A stretch of DNA of 64,000 bases, taken from Peptoniphilus ovalis. GTDB taxonomy: Bacteria; Bacillota; Clostridia; Tissierellales; Peptoniphilaceae. The notes under the pieces were generated by a model that was given only the letters and a program-made list of their open reading frames with translations, ran no database searches and had not been told where the DNA came from. Shown here piece after piece: positions 1-8,364 of the stretch (position 1 is the first letter of the stretch; every line of letters starts with the position of its first letter). Made by a program: the position numbers and the translations under genes. The stretch spans positions 186,001 through 250,000 of the forward strand of contig NZ_JAHLQO010000002.1 in NCBI RefSeq assembly GCF_018919265.1, written 5' to 3'.

Positions 1-1383
1 AAATTCTTCGCAGGATACCAACCATTTGTAAATATGACAATTGGCGGTGTTACAAGAGAAGGAAAAGATGCTACAAATGACTTAACTTATCTATTAATGG
101 ATGCAGTAAGACATGTAAAAATTTATCAACCATCACTTGCAACAAGAATTCACAACAAATCACCAGAAAAATATTTAAGAAAAATAGTAGATGTTGTAAG
201 AAGTGGAATGGGATTCCCTGCATGTCACTTTGACGATACTCACATTAAGATGATGCTTGCTAAGGGTGTAAGTGTAGAAGATGCAAGAGACTACTGTATG
301 ATGGGTTGCGTTGAACCACAAAAATCAGGAAGACTTTATCAATGGACTTCAACATCTTATACTCAATGGCCAATAGCAATTGAACTTGTATTAAATCACG
401 GTGTTCCACTATGGTATGGAAAACAAGTTACACCAGATTTAGGAGATTTATCTCAATACAAAACATATGAAGAATTTGAAAAAGCAGTTAAAGAACAAAT
501 CTCATATATTACAAAACTTACAGCAGCTGCAACTACTATTTCTCAAATTTGTCACAGAGATATGGCACCAAAGCCATTAATGTCAATTATGTATGAAGGA
601 TGTATGGAATCAGGAAAAGATGTATCAGCAGGTGGAGCAATGTATAACTTCGGACCAGGAGTTGTATGGTCAGGACTTGCAACATATGCAGATTCAATGG
701 CAGCCATCAAAAAACTTGTATTTGATGATAAAAAATATACACTTGATGAACTTAACACAGCACTTAAAGCAGAATTTAAGGGATATGAACAAATTAAAAG
801 AGATTGTCTAGATGCTCCAAAATATGGTAATGATGATGACTACGCAGATGATATTTGTAATGATGTAATTACTTTTACTGAAAGAGAACACGCTAAGTAT
901 AAAACACTTTACTCAAGACTTTGCCACGGAACTCTTTCTATTTCAAATAATACTCCATTCGGTCAAATGACAGGTGCATCTGCAAATGGACGTGATGCAT
1001 GGACTCCACTTTCTGATGGTATTTCACCAACTCAAGGTGCAGATTACAAGGGACCTACTGCTATTATTAAATCAGTATCAAAAATGGCAAATGATTCAAT
1101 GAACATGGGTATGGTTCACAACTTTAAGATTCAAAAAGGAATACTTGATTCTAAAGAAGGAGAAAACGCACTTATCACACTTCTTCGTACAGCTTGTATG
1201 TATGGAAATGGAGAAATGCAATTTAACTATCTAGACAATGAAACAATGTTAGATGCTCAAAAACATCCAGACAAACATAGAGATTTAGTAGTTCGTGTAG
1301 CTGGTTATTCTGCATTCTTCGTAGAATTATGTAAAGATGTTCAAGACGAAATCATAAGTCGTACAATGCTAGAACATTTCTAA
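1..1383 (+). CDS. cutC: Choline trimethylamine-lyase CutC, C-terminal part (start outside window)
   Basis: Glycyl radical enzyme that cleaves choline to trimethylamine and acetaldehyde inside a microcompartment. The reading frame is open from base 1, so the N-terminal part lies upstream of the window. The catalytic loop GCVEPQKSG is visible (Cys codon 307-309, Glu 313-315), with Thr at 346-348. These match the known choline-lyase residues C489, E491 and T502 of Desulfovibrio CutC. The C-terminal radical motif RVAGYSA puts the glycine at 1303-1305, 332 residues after the Cys and 25 before the end, the same spacing as C489-G821 in the 846-residue enzyme. About 396 residues are therefore missing. 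cutD follows after 18 bases with its own AAAGGA ribosome binding site. Confidence 0.95.
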   Translation, partial: KFFAGYQPFVNMTIGGVTREGKDATNDLTYLLMDAVRHVKIYQPSLATRIHNKSPEKYLRKIVDVVRSGMGFPACHFDDTHIKMMLAKGVSVEDARDYCMMGCVEPQKSGRLYQWTSTSYTQWPIAIELVLNHGVPLWYGKQVTPDLGDLSQYKTYEEFEKAVKEQISYITKLTAAATTISQICHRDMAPKPLMSIMYEGCMESGKDVSAGGAMYNFGPGVVWSGLATYADSMAAIKKLVFDDKKYTLDELNTALKAEFKGYEQIKRDCLDAPKYGNDDDYADDICNDVITFTEREHAKYKTLYSRLCHGTLSISNNTPFGQMTGASANGRDAWTPLSDGISPTQGADYKGPTAIIKSVSKMANDSMNMGMVHNFKIQKGILDSKEGENALITLLRTACMYGNGEMQFNYLDNETMLDAQKHPDKHRDLVVRVAGYSAFFVELCKDVQDEIISRTMLEHF

Positions 1384-1401
1384 AATCAGAAAGGATTATA
1401 A

Positions 1402-2352
1402 ATGGACAGAGGATTAAAAGAGGCTCAACTTGAGAGAAGTGCTAGGATATTTAATGTCCAAAAGTACAATGTTCATGATGGTCCTGGAGTTAGAACATTA
1501 ATATTTTTTAAAGGATGTCCTTTAAGATGTAAATGGTGTTCAAACCCAGAAGGACTTAGATATGATCATCAAGTTATGCTAAAGAGAAATGCATGTATAA
1601 ATTGTGGAGCATGTGTGCCCGTATGTCCTAAAAATATTCACTATATGGATAATGGTGAACATAAAGTCCGTAGAGATATAAAATGTATAAATTGTAAAAA
1701 ATGTGAAAAAGCATGTCTTCAAAATGCAATAGAAATAGTAGGGGAAGATAAAAAAATAAATGAACTTGTGGATATTGTAAATGAAGACAAAGATTTTTAC
1801 AGAATGAGTGGAGGTGGACTTACTGTTGGAGGAGGCGAATGCACGAATCAAGCAGAAAGTCTAATATCTCTACTAGAAAGTGCTCATATTGAAGGAGTAA
1901 ATACTGCAATAGAAACTTGCGGTTATACAGATATAGAAAAACTTAAAAAAATCAGAGAACATGTTGATTTATTTCTATTCGATATAAAGCAAATGGATCC
2001 AGTAAAACATAAGGAACTTACAGGAGTAAATAATGAAGTTATTCTAAATAATTTGAAATATTTACTAGAAAATGGATCAAAAGTCAGAGTTAGAATGCCT
2101 ATATTAAAGGGAGTTAATGACAGCCACGAAGAAATAAAAGCTGTTTCAGATTTTCTTGAACCCTATAGATTTTTTAAAAACTTTGATGGAATAGACATTC
2201 TTCCTTATCACAGATATGGAGTGGGAAAATACGATCAACTTGACATGGTTTATCCAATGGAAGGAGATTTTTCTCTATCAGAAGAAGATCTAGACAATAT
2301 AGAAAGTTGGATAAAAGAAGAAGGTATAAATGTAAATCTTGTTAGACACTAG
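1402..2352 (+). CDS. cutD: CutC-activating radical SAM enzyme CutD
   Basis: Glycyl radical enzyme activase: it uses S-adenosylmethionine and a 4Fe-4S cluster to place the radical on the CutC glycine. The radical SAM motif CPLRCKWC gives Cys39, Cys43 and Cys46. Two bacterial ferredoxin motifs follow (CINCGACVPVC at 65-75 and CINCKKCEKAC at 95-105), as expected for the activases of this subfamily. At 316 residues it is full length. It lies directly behind cutC, the usual cutCD order, and ahead of the shell genes. The ATG at 1402 is preceded by AAAGGA. Confidence 0.95.
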   Translation: MDRGLKEAQLERSARIFNVQKYNVHDGPGVRTLIFFKGCPLRCKWCSNPEGLRYDHQVMLKRNACINCGACVPVCPKNIHYMDNGEHKVRRDIKCINCKKCEKACLQNAIEIVGEDKKINELVDIVNEDKDFYRMSGGGLTVGGGECTNQAESLISLLESAHIEGVNTAIETCGYTDIEKLKKIREHVDLFLFDIKQMDPVKHKELTGVNNEVILNNLKYLLENGSKVRVRMPILKGVNDSHEEIKAVSDFLEPYRFFKNFDGIDILPYHRYGVGKYDQLDMVYPMEGDFSLSEEDLDNIESWIKEEGINVNLVRH

Positions 2353-2361
2353 GAGTATATT

Positions 2362-2697
2362 ATGGAAAATTTACAAAGAATAATACAAGAAACTGTTCCT
2401 GGCAAGCAAATAACATTACTTCATTTAATATCTTCGCCAGATCCAAATGTAAATGACAGAATTGGTGTAGACAAGGGATCTCTTGGAATTTTGACTCTAA
2501 CTCCTACAGAAAGTTCAATTATAGCAGCAGACATAGCTGCAAAGGCTGCAAGTATTGATATAGCCTTTGTAGATAGATTTAATGGTGCTGTTTTAATAAA
2601 TGGAGATGTAGAAGGAGTCTTTACAGCACTTTTAGAAGTACAGAGATATTTCAAGGAAATTTTAGGATTTAATGTTTGTGAAGTAACGAAATCATGA
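2362..2697 (+). CDS. eutS: BMC shell protein, EutS/PduU/CutR type
   Basis: Microcompartment shell protein of the circularly permuted single-BMC family. It carries the family-typical N-terminal stretch RIIQETVPGKQITLLHLI, then GILTLTPTESSIIAADIA and the ending GFNVCEVTKS. At 111 residues it is the usual length. Such hexamers form shell facets with a capped pore. Its stop overlaps the start of the next gene (ATGA), so the two are translationally coupled. Confidence 0.9.
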   Translation: MENLQRIIQETVPGKQITLLHLISSPDPNVNDRIGVDKGSLGILTLTPTESSIIAADIAAKAASIDIAFVDRFNGAVLINGDVEGVFTALLEVQRYFKEILGFNVCEVTKS

Positions 2698-3149
2698 AAA
2701 GAAAATGGGTAATTGTTGGAAAGAAAAATTCAGGAAAAACTACTGTAGCAGATTTTATAGAGGGAAAAAAAGATAAAAAATCTTCTTCATTAGATTTATA
2801 CTACAGAGAAAATACTATTGAAGTTCCAAGTGAATACTTAGAGGTAAATTACTTAAATAATATAATCATCATGATTTCACAAAATCATGCAATTGGAACA
2901 TTATTTATATTATCTGCAGAGGATGATGTAGTTTATCCTCCGAATTTTGGAAAGTCTTTTACTAGACCAACTGCAACAATAATTACAAAAATAGATTTAG
3001 TAAATAAAGATAAATTAGAAAAAATATATAAAAAAGCTTTAGAAATTGGAGCAAATAATATTTTTCTGATATCAAATAAGACAAGAAAAGGTCTTGTAGA
3101 ACTTAATAATTTTATAAAGGATGTGAGTTTAAGTGAAGTTCATTACTGA
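2694..3149 (+). CDS. eutP: EutP/PduV-family small GTPase-like protein
   Basis: Microcompartment-associated P-loop protein. The Walker A motif is at residues 9-16 (G-KKNS-GKT) and a degenerate base-specificity motif TKID at 98-101. The length of 151 residues fits EutP/PduV, a family found in most metabolosome operons whose exact role is unsettled; PduV has been linked to movement or positioning of the compartment. It overlaps eutS upstream and the next gene downstream by 17 bases, so it is tightly coupled within the operon. Confidence 0.85.
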   Translation: MKRKWVIVGKKNSGKTTVADFIEGKKDKKSSSLDLYYRENTIEVPSEYLEVNYLNNIIIMISQNHAIGTLFILSAEDDVVYPPNFGKSFTRPTATIITKIDLVNKDKLEKIYKKALEIGANNIFLISNKTRKGLVELNNFIKDVSLSEVHY

Positions 3150-3666
3150 AAATGATTTAAGAAATATTTATTTTGAAAATCCTTTTACATTCTATGAAAT
3201 TAAAGAAAATACTCGCTTAACTCCTGGTGCAAGACAATTTTTAATCGATTTTAAAATTGAATTTGATAAAAATAAAAAAGTTGACAATAAAACTAATAAA
3301 AAGATCAACGAATGTTTTGAAAATAAATCATGTAAAGATATAAACTTTGCAATTAATCTCAAAGAATTTGCATATAGTATAAAAAAATTAGATGAAAATT
3401 TCGCAGAAAAATTAAATGATTATTCAAATAGATTTTATAAAAATGAAAAGATAAAATGCGAAATAAGATTTAGAGAAATTGATTTAAAAAAAATATTTTT
3501 AGAAATGAATCTAGATGATAAAAATTTAGAATTAGTTTTAAAAGTTATCAAATTTCAAGAGTTAATAAAAGATAAATACACTCGAGATAATGAAGAAATC
3601 AAATTAATATTAAATATGATAAATCTTTGGGCAATAAGGAAAATAGAGGATGGTGATAAAAATTAA
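3133..3666 (+). CDS. EutT-like microcompartment protein without metal-binding motif
   Basis: The 177-residue product opens with FITENDLRN and RLTPGARQFLIDF, the N-terminal signature of EutT (cobalamin adenosyltransferase) and of the EutQ N-terminus. The rest is Lys/Asn-rich and helical, and I cannot see the HX11CCX2C motif that EutT uses to bind metal. Choline lyase needs no cobalamin, so an adenosyltransferase role is unlikely; a structural or targeting role in the compartment is an inference. The start is GTG at 3133 behind AAGGATGTGAG, inside the end of eutP. The end overlaps eutJ by 17 bases. Confidence 0.65.
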   Translation: MKFITENDLRNIYFENPFTFYEIKENTRLTPGARQFLIDFKIEFDKNKKVDNKTNKKINECFENKSCKDINFAINLKEFAYSIKKLDENFAEKLNDYSNRFYKNEKIKCEIRFREIDLKKIFLEMNLDDKNLELVLKVIKFQELIKDKYTRDNEEIKLILNMINLWAIRKIEDGDKN

Positions 3667-4489
3667 TTTCAAAAAAACAAATGAACTTATAGAAAAATTT
3701 GAAAAGTCAATTAAAAATCCTCAAATTGATAAGTCTAAAAAGTTATATACAGGAATTGATTTAGGAACAGCCTTTATAGTACTTGCAGTCATAGACGAAG
3801 ATAAAAATCCTGTTTGTGGAGCATATGAATTTGCAAATGTAATCAAAGACGGAATGGTTGTAGATTATATTGGAGCATGTGACATAGTAAAAAAACTAAA
3901 AAAAGAAATTGAAGATAAAATTGGAGTAGAACTTTTTGATGCTGGAGTTGCAATACCTCCTAACACAGAAAGTATAGATGGTGGAGTTGTTAAAAACGTA
4001 GCTGAAGCAGCAGGTTTTAATGTTTGTGAAGTCTTTGATGAACCAACAGCAGCTAATAAGATTCTTAATTTACAAGATGGAGCTGTAGTTGATATTGGAG
4101 GTGGCACAACGGGAATCTCGATTTTAAAAAATGGAAAAGTTATAAAAGTTGTCGATGAAGCAACTGGAGGAACACATTTCTCATTAGTATTATCTGGATC
4201 AAATAAAATATCTTTTGAAGATGCTGAGCTTTTAAAGAGAGATTTCAAAAGGCATAAGGAAATTTTTCCAATATTAAAGCCAGTTATAGACAAGATAATT
4301 TCAATAATAAATAGAGCCATTGATGGCACAGATGTTAATGAAATAATTCTTGTCGGTGGATCAGCACTTCTAGAAAATATAGAAAGCTATATTGAAGAAA
4401 ATATTAAAATAAAAACTCTAAAACCTAAAAATCCAATGTTTGTAATTCCTCTTGGAATTGCTATAGGAATTGCAAAGAAGGGTGAATAA
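3650..4489 (+). CDS. eutJ: EutJ-family Hsp70-like microcompartment protein
   Basis: Actin/Hsp70-fold ATPase-like protein of ethanolamine and choline metabolosome operons, thought to act as a chaperone; its client is unknown. The phosphate-1 motif GIDLGTAF is at residues 35-42, phosphate-2 DIGGGTTG at 148-155 and the adenosine motif VGGSALLENI at 235-244. At 279 residues it contains only the nucleotide-binding domain, without the substrate-binding domain of DnaK, as is usual for EutJ. It overlaps the previous gene by 17 bases and touches the next shell gene by one base. Confidence 0.9.
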   Translation: MVIKINFKKTNELIEKFEKSIKNPQIDKSKKLYTGIDLGTAFIVLAVIDEDKNPVCGAYEFANVIKDGMVVDYIGACDIVKKLKKEIEDKIGVELFDAGVAIPPNTESIDGGVVKNVAEAAGFNVCEVFDEPTAANKILNLQDGAVVDIGGGTTGISILKNGKVIKVVDEATGGTHFSLVLSGSNKISFEDAELLKRDFKRHKEIFPILKPVIDKIISIINRAIDGTDVNEIILVGGSALLENIESYIEENIKIKTLKPKNPMFVIPLGIAIGIAKKGE

Positions 4490-4779
4490 TGGATATTAAA
4501 CTTATAAAAGCACCTGGAGAAAACACGCTAAGAATTATTAGCGAAAGAAGCAGGTATAAAATTGAAGAAAACCCAGGAGCAATAGGACTTGTACAAGGAA
4601 AGCTCATAGAAATGATTGGAGCTTGTGATATTGCTGAAAAATCCGTAGGCGTTGAAGTTTTTGATGTGAGAGGATCATGTCCGCAAAACTTTGTACTACT
4701 TGCTATAGTAGGCGATATGGAAGAAGTCAAAGTTGCTTTAGAAAATATAAAAGCTGGTGGTGATGTTAAAAAATGGTAA
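4489..4779 (+). CDS. Single BMC-domain shell protein, divergent
   Basis: A 96-residue BMC-fold shell subunit. It has about 28 residues ahead of the BMC core, which begins NPGAIGLVQGKLIEMIGACD and includes VGVEVFDVRGSCPQNFVLL. It is clearly diverged from the two near-identical BMC-H proteins later in the operon and lacks their KEHVGGG pore segment, so it probably forms a different facet hexamer with its own pore. Its end overlaps the next gene by seven bases. Confidence 0.8.
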   Translation: MDIKLIKAPGENTLRIISERSRYKIEENPGAIGLVQGKLIEMIGACDIAEKSVGVEVFDVRGSCPQNFVLLAIVGDMEEVKVALENIKAGGDVKKW

Positions 4780-5039
4780 TTGCTAAACTTGTTGGAAAAA
4801 TTTGGTCAACAAGAAAATATGATTCGCTAAATGGTTTGAAATTCATGTTAGTTGAACTTACTGAGGGAATCGATAAGGGCAAGAGAATTGTAGCTGTTGA
4901 TACAATTGGCGCAGGAGATGGAGAGACAGTACTAATCACTCAAGGGTCATCTGCAAGACTTGCACTAGAAGAATTTAACTCGCCACTTCCAATAGATGCT
5001 GTAATCATTGGAATAGTTGATGAAGATTGTAAATGGTAG
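4773..5039 (+). CDS. eutN: BMC pentameric vertex protein, EutN/CcmL family
   Basis: An 88-residue vertex protein that caps the twelve corners of a microcompartment shell as pentamers. It matches the EutN/CcmL pattern: N-terminal MVIAKLVGKIWSTRKYDSL, central VAVDTIGAGDGETVLITQGS and C-terminal PIDAVIIGIVDE. It overlaps the upstream shell gene by seven bases. It is the only vertex protein visible in the window. Confidence 0.9.
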   Translation: MVIAKLVGKIWSTRKYDSLNGLKFMLVELTEGIDKGKRIVAVDTIGAGDGETVLITQGSSARLALEEFNSPLPIDAVIIGIVDEDCKW

Positions 5040-5053
5040 GGAGGTATAAAAGT

Positions 5054-5371
5054 ATGAGACTTATTACAGCAGAAGAAATCTACCGTGCAAAGGAAGAGAA
5101 TAAATCTATTTATATAGATAAAGACACAATCATTACTCCTCTTGCAAGAGATATAGCAAGAGAAAACAATGTTTCCTTTGAAGAGTGTAGTAGCTGTAAA
5201 GAAGAAAAGCACAAGGAAAAAGTAGACATATGTGAAACAAAAAACTGTGCTTTATCTGAAGATGAAATTTACAATATCTTAAAAATAGGAATTGAAAACA
5301 AATTTTTGACAGAAAAAGATTTAGAAAAGCTTATTAACAAAGAGGCTGAAAAAAAACATCACTTAACATAA
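5054..5371 (+). CDS. EutQ-N-like module, probable N-terminal part of a frameshifted PduL
   Basis: A 105-residue reading frame starting at ATG 5054 behind GGGAGG. It begins MRLITAEEIYRAK with TIITPLARDIARENNV, the short module also seen at the start of EutQ and EutT. A Cys-containing linker and a predicted helix (DEIYNILKIGIENKFL) follow. It ends a few codons after a run of eight A. The conserved start of PduL continues in the -1 frame immediately afterwards, without a start codon of its own. I therefore read this as the front of one roughly 292-residue protein, though it could also be a free small protein. Confidence 0.65.
   Translation: MRLITAEEIYRAKEENKSIYIDKDTIITPLARDIARENNVSFEECSSCKEEKHKEKVDICETKNCALSEDEIYNILKIGIENKFLTEKDLEKLINKEAEKKHHLT
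5349..5356 (+). other. A8 run at the pduL frame change (possible -1 slippage site)
   Basis: Eight consecutive A, read in frame as GAA AAA AAA C, contain the heptamer A-AAA-AAA. This is the type of slippery sequence used by dnaX for -1 frameshifting, and it is also prone to polymerase slippage. A -1 shift here joins the upstream module to NIIPVGISGRHLHL of PduL. A single missing A in the assembly, or a real mutation, would look the same. Confidence 0.6.
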
Positions 5372-5931
5372 TTCCAGTTGGAATAAGTGGTAGACATTTA
5401 CATTTGACTAAGGAACATTTAGAAATACTTTTTGGAAAAGATTATGAATTAACTCCAATTAAAAACCTAACTCAACCAGGTCAATTTGCAGCTAAAGAAA
5501 CAGTTACACTAGCAGGACCTAAATCAGTTATTGAAAATGTGAGAATTATAGGTCCAGTAAGAAAAGAAACTCAAGTTGAAATTCTTACATCTGACGCATT
5601 TAAGCTGGGAGTAAAGCCAGTTGTTAGACTAAGTGGAGATTTAAAAGATACACCAGGAATTACAATTATAGGAAAAAATGGAACTGTAGTTTTAAAAGAA
5701 GGTGTTATAGTTGCTCAAAGACATATTCATTTAAATGAAGAACAAGGTCGTGAGAGAAATTTAAAAAACGGAGATGTAGTAAATCTTAAAACTACAGGTA
5801 TTAGATCAGCAATCCTTGAAAATGTAAGTGTAAGAGTTGGAAACAACGGTTACTTAGATTGTCACATAGACCAAGAAGAAGCAAATGCTCTAGGACTTAA
5901 TTCAAAGAGCTATGTTGAAATTGTGAGGTAA
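5371..5931 (+). CDS. pduL: Phosphate propanoyltransferase PduL body (no own start codon)
   Basis: Metabolosome phosphotransacylase that converts acetyl-CoA and phosphate to acetyl phosphate and recycles CoA inside the compartment. The family's first conserved block IPVGISGRHLHL begins at 5371, and its His-x-His supplies zinc ligands. RHIHLNEEQ and the late CHIDQEEANALGL supply the other conserved histidines. The frame upstream reaches a stop at 5347-5349 with no ATG, GTG or TTG before 5371. The only start inside (TTG 5404) would delete the essential HLH motif and has no ribosome binding site. Expression must come from frameshifting at 5349-5356, from a rare AUA/AUU start, or the gene is broken. 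Confidence 0.85.
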   Translation: MPVGISGRHLHLTKEHLEILFGKDYELTPIKNLTQPGQFAAKETVTLAGPKSVIENVRIIGPVRKETQVEILTSDAFKLGVKPVVRLSGDLKDTPGITIIGKNGTVVLKEGVIVAQRHIHLNEEQGRERNLKNGDVVNLKTTGIRSAILENVSVRVGNNGYLDCHIDQEEANALGLNSKSYVEIVR

Positions 5932-5935
5932 ATAG

Positions 5936-6385
5936 ATGGCAGAAGAAAAAAACACTAACATTAATAAAGAAGAAGCTTCAGCAAAACCAGAACAAAAAGA
6001 AACTATAAAATCTGCAAAATCTGAAGTAAAAGAAGTAAAAGTAGAAGAAAAAACACAAAGAAGAAATACAAATAAAAAAGAAAATAAAAAGGAGATTAGA
6101 AAAATGGCACAATTAGACGCACTAGGAATGGTAGAAACAAAAGGTTTAGTAGGAAGTATTGAAGCGGCAGATGCAATGGTAAAAGCAGCAAATGTAACTT
6201 TAATCGGTAAAGAACATGTAGGTGGAGGAATTGTAACTGTAATGGTTAGAGGAGATGTAGGAGCAGTTAAAGCAGCTACAGATGCAGGTGCAGCAGCAGC
6301 ACAAAGAGTTGGAGAACTTCTATCAGTTCACGTAATTCCAAGACCACATACAGAAGTAGAAAGCATTTTACCTCAAGTAAAATAA
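5936..6385 (+). CDS. BMC-H shell hexamer with 56-residue charged N-terminal extension and internal start
   Basis: A 149-residue frame. Residues 1-56 form a Lys/Glu/Asn-rich, low-complexity, probably disordered extension (ATG 5936). Residues 57-149 are a canonical BMC-H protein starting [18 protein letters not shown]. The internal ATG at 6104 lies nine bases after a clear AAAAGGAG at 6088-6094 and would by itself give the normal 93-residue shell protein. Two products from one gene are therefore plausible. The BMC core is almost identical to that of the gene at 8080. Confidence 0.85.
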   Translation: MAEEKNTNINKEEASAKPEQKETIKSAKSEVKEVKVEEKTQRRNTNKKENKKEIRKMAQLDALGMVETKGLVGSIEAADAMVKAANVTLIGKEHVGGGIVTVMVRGDVGAVKAATDAGAAAAQRVGELLSVHVIPRPHTEVESILPQVK

Positions 6386-6419
6386 TTAGACATATTTAGG
6401 GACAAGAAAGAAGGTTTAT

Positions 6420-8051
6420 ATGGCAGAATTTGATTTTGACCTTTCTTCGATTCAAGGTGCAAGAGACTTAGCTAGAAAAGGACTTGTAGCTGAAGAGAAA
6501 TTAAAAAATTATACATTTGAACAAATTGACAAAATCATAAAGGCTATTGCAGAAGCTGGAGAATCACACGCAAGAGAACTTGCTGAACTTGCAGTTGAAG
6601 AAACAGGATTTGGTAAAGTTAAGGATAAAATTTATAAAAACCACATGGCTAGTGGACTTTTATATGAGCAAATAAAAAACGAACAAACTATTGGAATTAT
6701 AGAAGCAGATGAAAAGACACAAACTTTAACAGTTGCAGATCCAGTGGGACTTGTAATGGGAATTGTACCATCAACTAACCCAACATCAACAGTTCTATAT
6801 AATGCAATGATTGCAATTAAAGCTCGTAATCCTATAATATTCAGTCCGCATCCAAAAGCTGCAAAATGTACACTTAGAGCAATTGAAATAGTAAATGAAG
6901 CTGCTGTAAGAGCAGGAGCTCCAGAAAATATAGTTCAAGGACTTTCAAAATTATCAATGGAAGCTACAAATGAACTAATGCATTCAAAAGAAGTAAAACT
7001 TATTATTGCAACAGGTGGACCAGGAATGGTTAAAGCTGCATATAGTGCAGGTAAGCCAGCAATAGGAGTTGGAGCAGGAAATTCTCCAGCATATATAGAA
7101 AGAAGTGCAGATGTTAAAAAAGCTATTAGAAATATAATGGCATCAAAAACTTTTGATAATGGAACAATTTGTGCATCTGAACAAAGTATTATCGTTGAAA
7201 GATGCAATAGAGATGAAGTTATCAGAGAACTTAAGGCACAAGGCGCTTACTTCATGAACAAAGAAGAAACTGATAAGGTATGTAAACTTCTGTTTAAAAA
7301 CGGAACTTCAATGAACGCGAACTTTGTAGGAAGATCTGCAAAAGTAATAGCAGATGCAGCTCATATAAATGTGAGTGAAAACACAAGAGTTCTAGTTGGA
7401 GAACAATATGGAGTTGGACCTGAATTCCCACTATCTTATGAAAAATTAACATCTGTATTAGGATTTTATACAGTAGAAGATTGGGAAGAAGCATGCGACC
7501 TTTCATTTAAACTTTTACAAAATGGAATAGGTCACACTATGAGTCTTCACACAGAAGATAAAGAAATTGCAAGAAAATTCTCAGTAAAACCTGCAAGTAG
7601 AATACTTATAAACACTGGTGGAACAATGGGTGGAACAGGACTTACAACTGGACTTCCAATCGCACTTACACTAGGTTGTGGAACAATGGGTGGATCAAGC
7701 GTATCTGAAAATGTTGGTCCAAAACATTTAATAAATTTAAAGAAATTAGTATATGGAATGATAGATGCAGATAAATTAGTTGAAACTGACGAATTATTTA
7801 GAAGATATCATCCAGAAGAGTTTGAAAACAATAGAACTACTAGTTTAACATTTGATAATCTTAAAGATTTTAAAGAAGATAAATTACCAGAATATAGTAA
7901 TTCAAAAAATTATTTTGAATATGGCACAGGTTGTAATGTATGTAAAGACAATGAAGACGATAAAAGACCAAGTGTTACAGAAGAAGGCTTAGATTTAGAA
8001 GCATTACAAAACATGCTAGATGAGTTAGTACACGCTTTTAAGGGCGAATAA
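6420..8051 (+). CDS. eutE: CoA-acylating acetaldehyde dehydrogenase with C-terminal encapsulation-type helix
   Basis: Oxidises the acetaldehyde released by CutC to acetyl-CoA with NAD+ and CoA inside the compartment (called CutF in other cut clusters). The aldehyde dehydrogenase fold spans about residues 10-460, with the catalytic Cys251 in NGTICASEQS and the conserved GVGAGNSPAYI just before it. At 543 residues it is longer than the usual 460-490. The extra C-terminus is an acidic linker (CKDNEDDKRPS) followed by an amphipathic helix (LDLEALQNMLDELVHAF), the form of an encapsulation peptide that docks cargo to the shell. It lies between the two twin BMC-H genes. Confidence 0.92.
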   Translation: MAEFDFDLSSIQGARDLARKGLVAEEKLKNYTFEQIDKIIKAIAEAGESHARELAELAVEETGFGKVKDKIYKNHMASGLLYEQIKNEQTIGIIEADEKTQTLTVADPVGLVMGIVPSTNPTSTVLYNAMIAIKARNPIIFSPHPKAAKCTLRAIEIVNEAAVRAGAPENIVQGLSKLSMEATNELMHSKEVKLIIATGGPGMVKAAYSAGKPAIGVGAGNSPAYIERSADVKKAIRNIMASKTFDNGTICASEQSIIVERCNRDEVIRELKAQGAYFMNKEETDKVCKLLFKNGTSMNANFVGRSAKVIADAAHINVSENTRVLVGEQYGVGPEFPLSYEKLTSVLGFYTVEDWEEACDLSFKLLQNGIGHTMSLHTEDKEIARKFSVKPASRILINTGGTMGGTGLTTGLPIALTLGCGTMGGSSVSENVGPKHLINLKKLVYGMIDADKLVETDELFRRYHPEEFENNRTTSLTFDNLKDFKEDKLPEYSNSKNYFEYGTGCNVCKDNEDDKRPSVTEEGLDLEALQNMLDELVHAFKGE

Positions 8052-8079
8052 TATAAATATAAAATAAAGGAGAATAAAA

Positions 8080-8355
8080 ATGAACGAAGCATTAGGAATG
8101 GTAGAAACAAAAGGTTTAGTAGGAAGTATTGAAGCAGCAGATGCAATGGTAAAAGCAGCAAATGTAACTTTAATCGGTAAAGAACATGTAGGTGGCGGAC
8201 TTGTTACTGTACTTGTAAGAGGAGATGTAGGAGCAGTTAAAGCAGCTACAGATGCAGGTGCAGCAGCAGCTCAAAGAGTTGGAGAACTTCTATCAGTTCA
8301 CGTAATTCCAAGACCACATGCAGAAGTAGAAAATATTCTACCAAATGCAAAATAA
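8080..8355 (+). CDS. BMC-H shell hexamer, twin of the core at 6104-6385
   Basis: A 91-residue canonical BMC-H facet protein: [20 protein letters not shown] at the start, KEHVGGG near the pore and a [13 protein letters not shown] ending. It differs from the second half of the 5936-6385 gene at only a few positions and shares long identical DNA stretches, including synonymous sites. This indicates recent duplication or gene conversion. The ATG follows AAAGGAG closely. It is probably the major shell tile. Confidence 0.93.
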   Translation: MNEALGMVETKGLVGSIEAADAMVKAANVTLIGKEHVGGGLVTVLVRGDVGAVKAATDAGAAAAQRVGELLSVHVIPRPHAEVENILPNAK

Positions 8356-8364
8356 GATTAAATT

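Noticed and set aside
5404-5931. Separate pduL gene starting at TTG 5404
   Set aside because: This start removes the conserved GISGRHLHL zinc-binding block and has no ribosome binding site. The frame upstream continues the PduL match to 5371.
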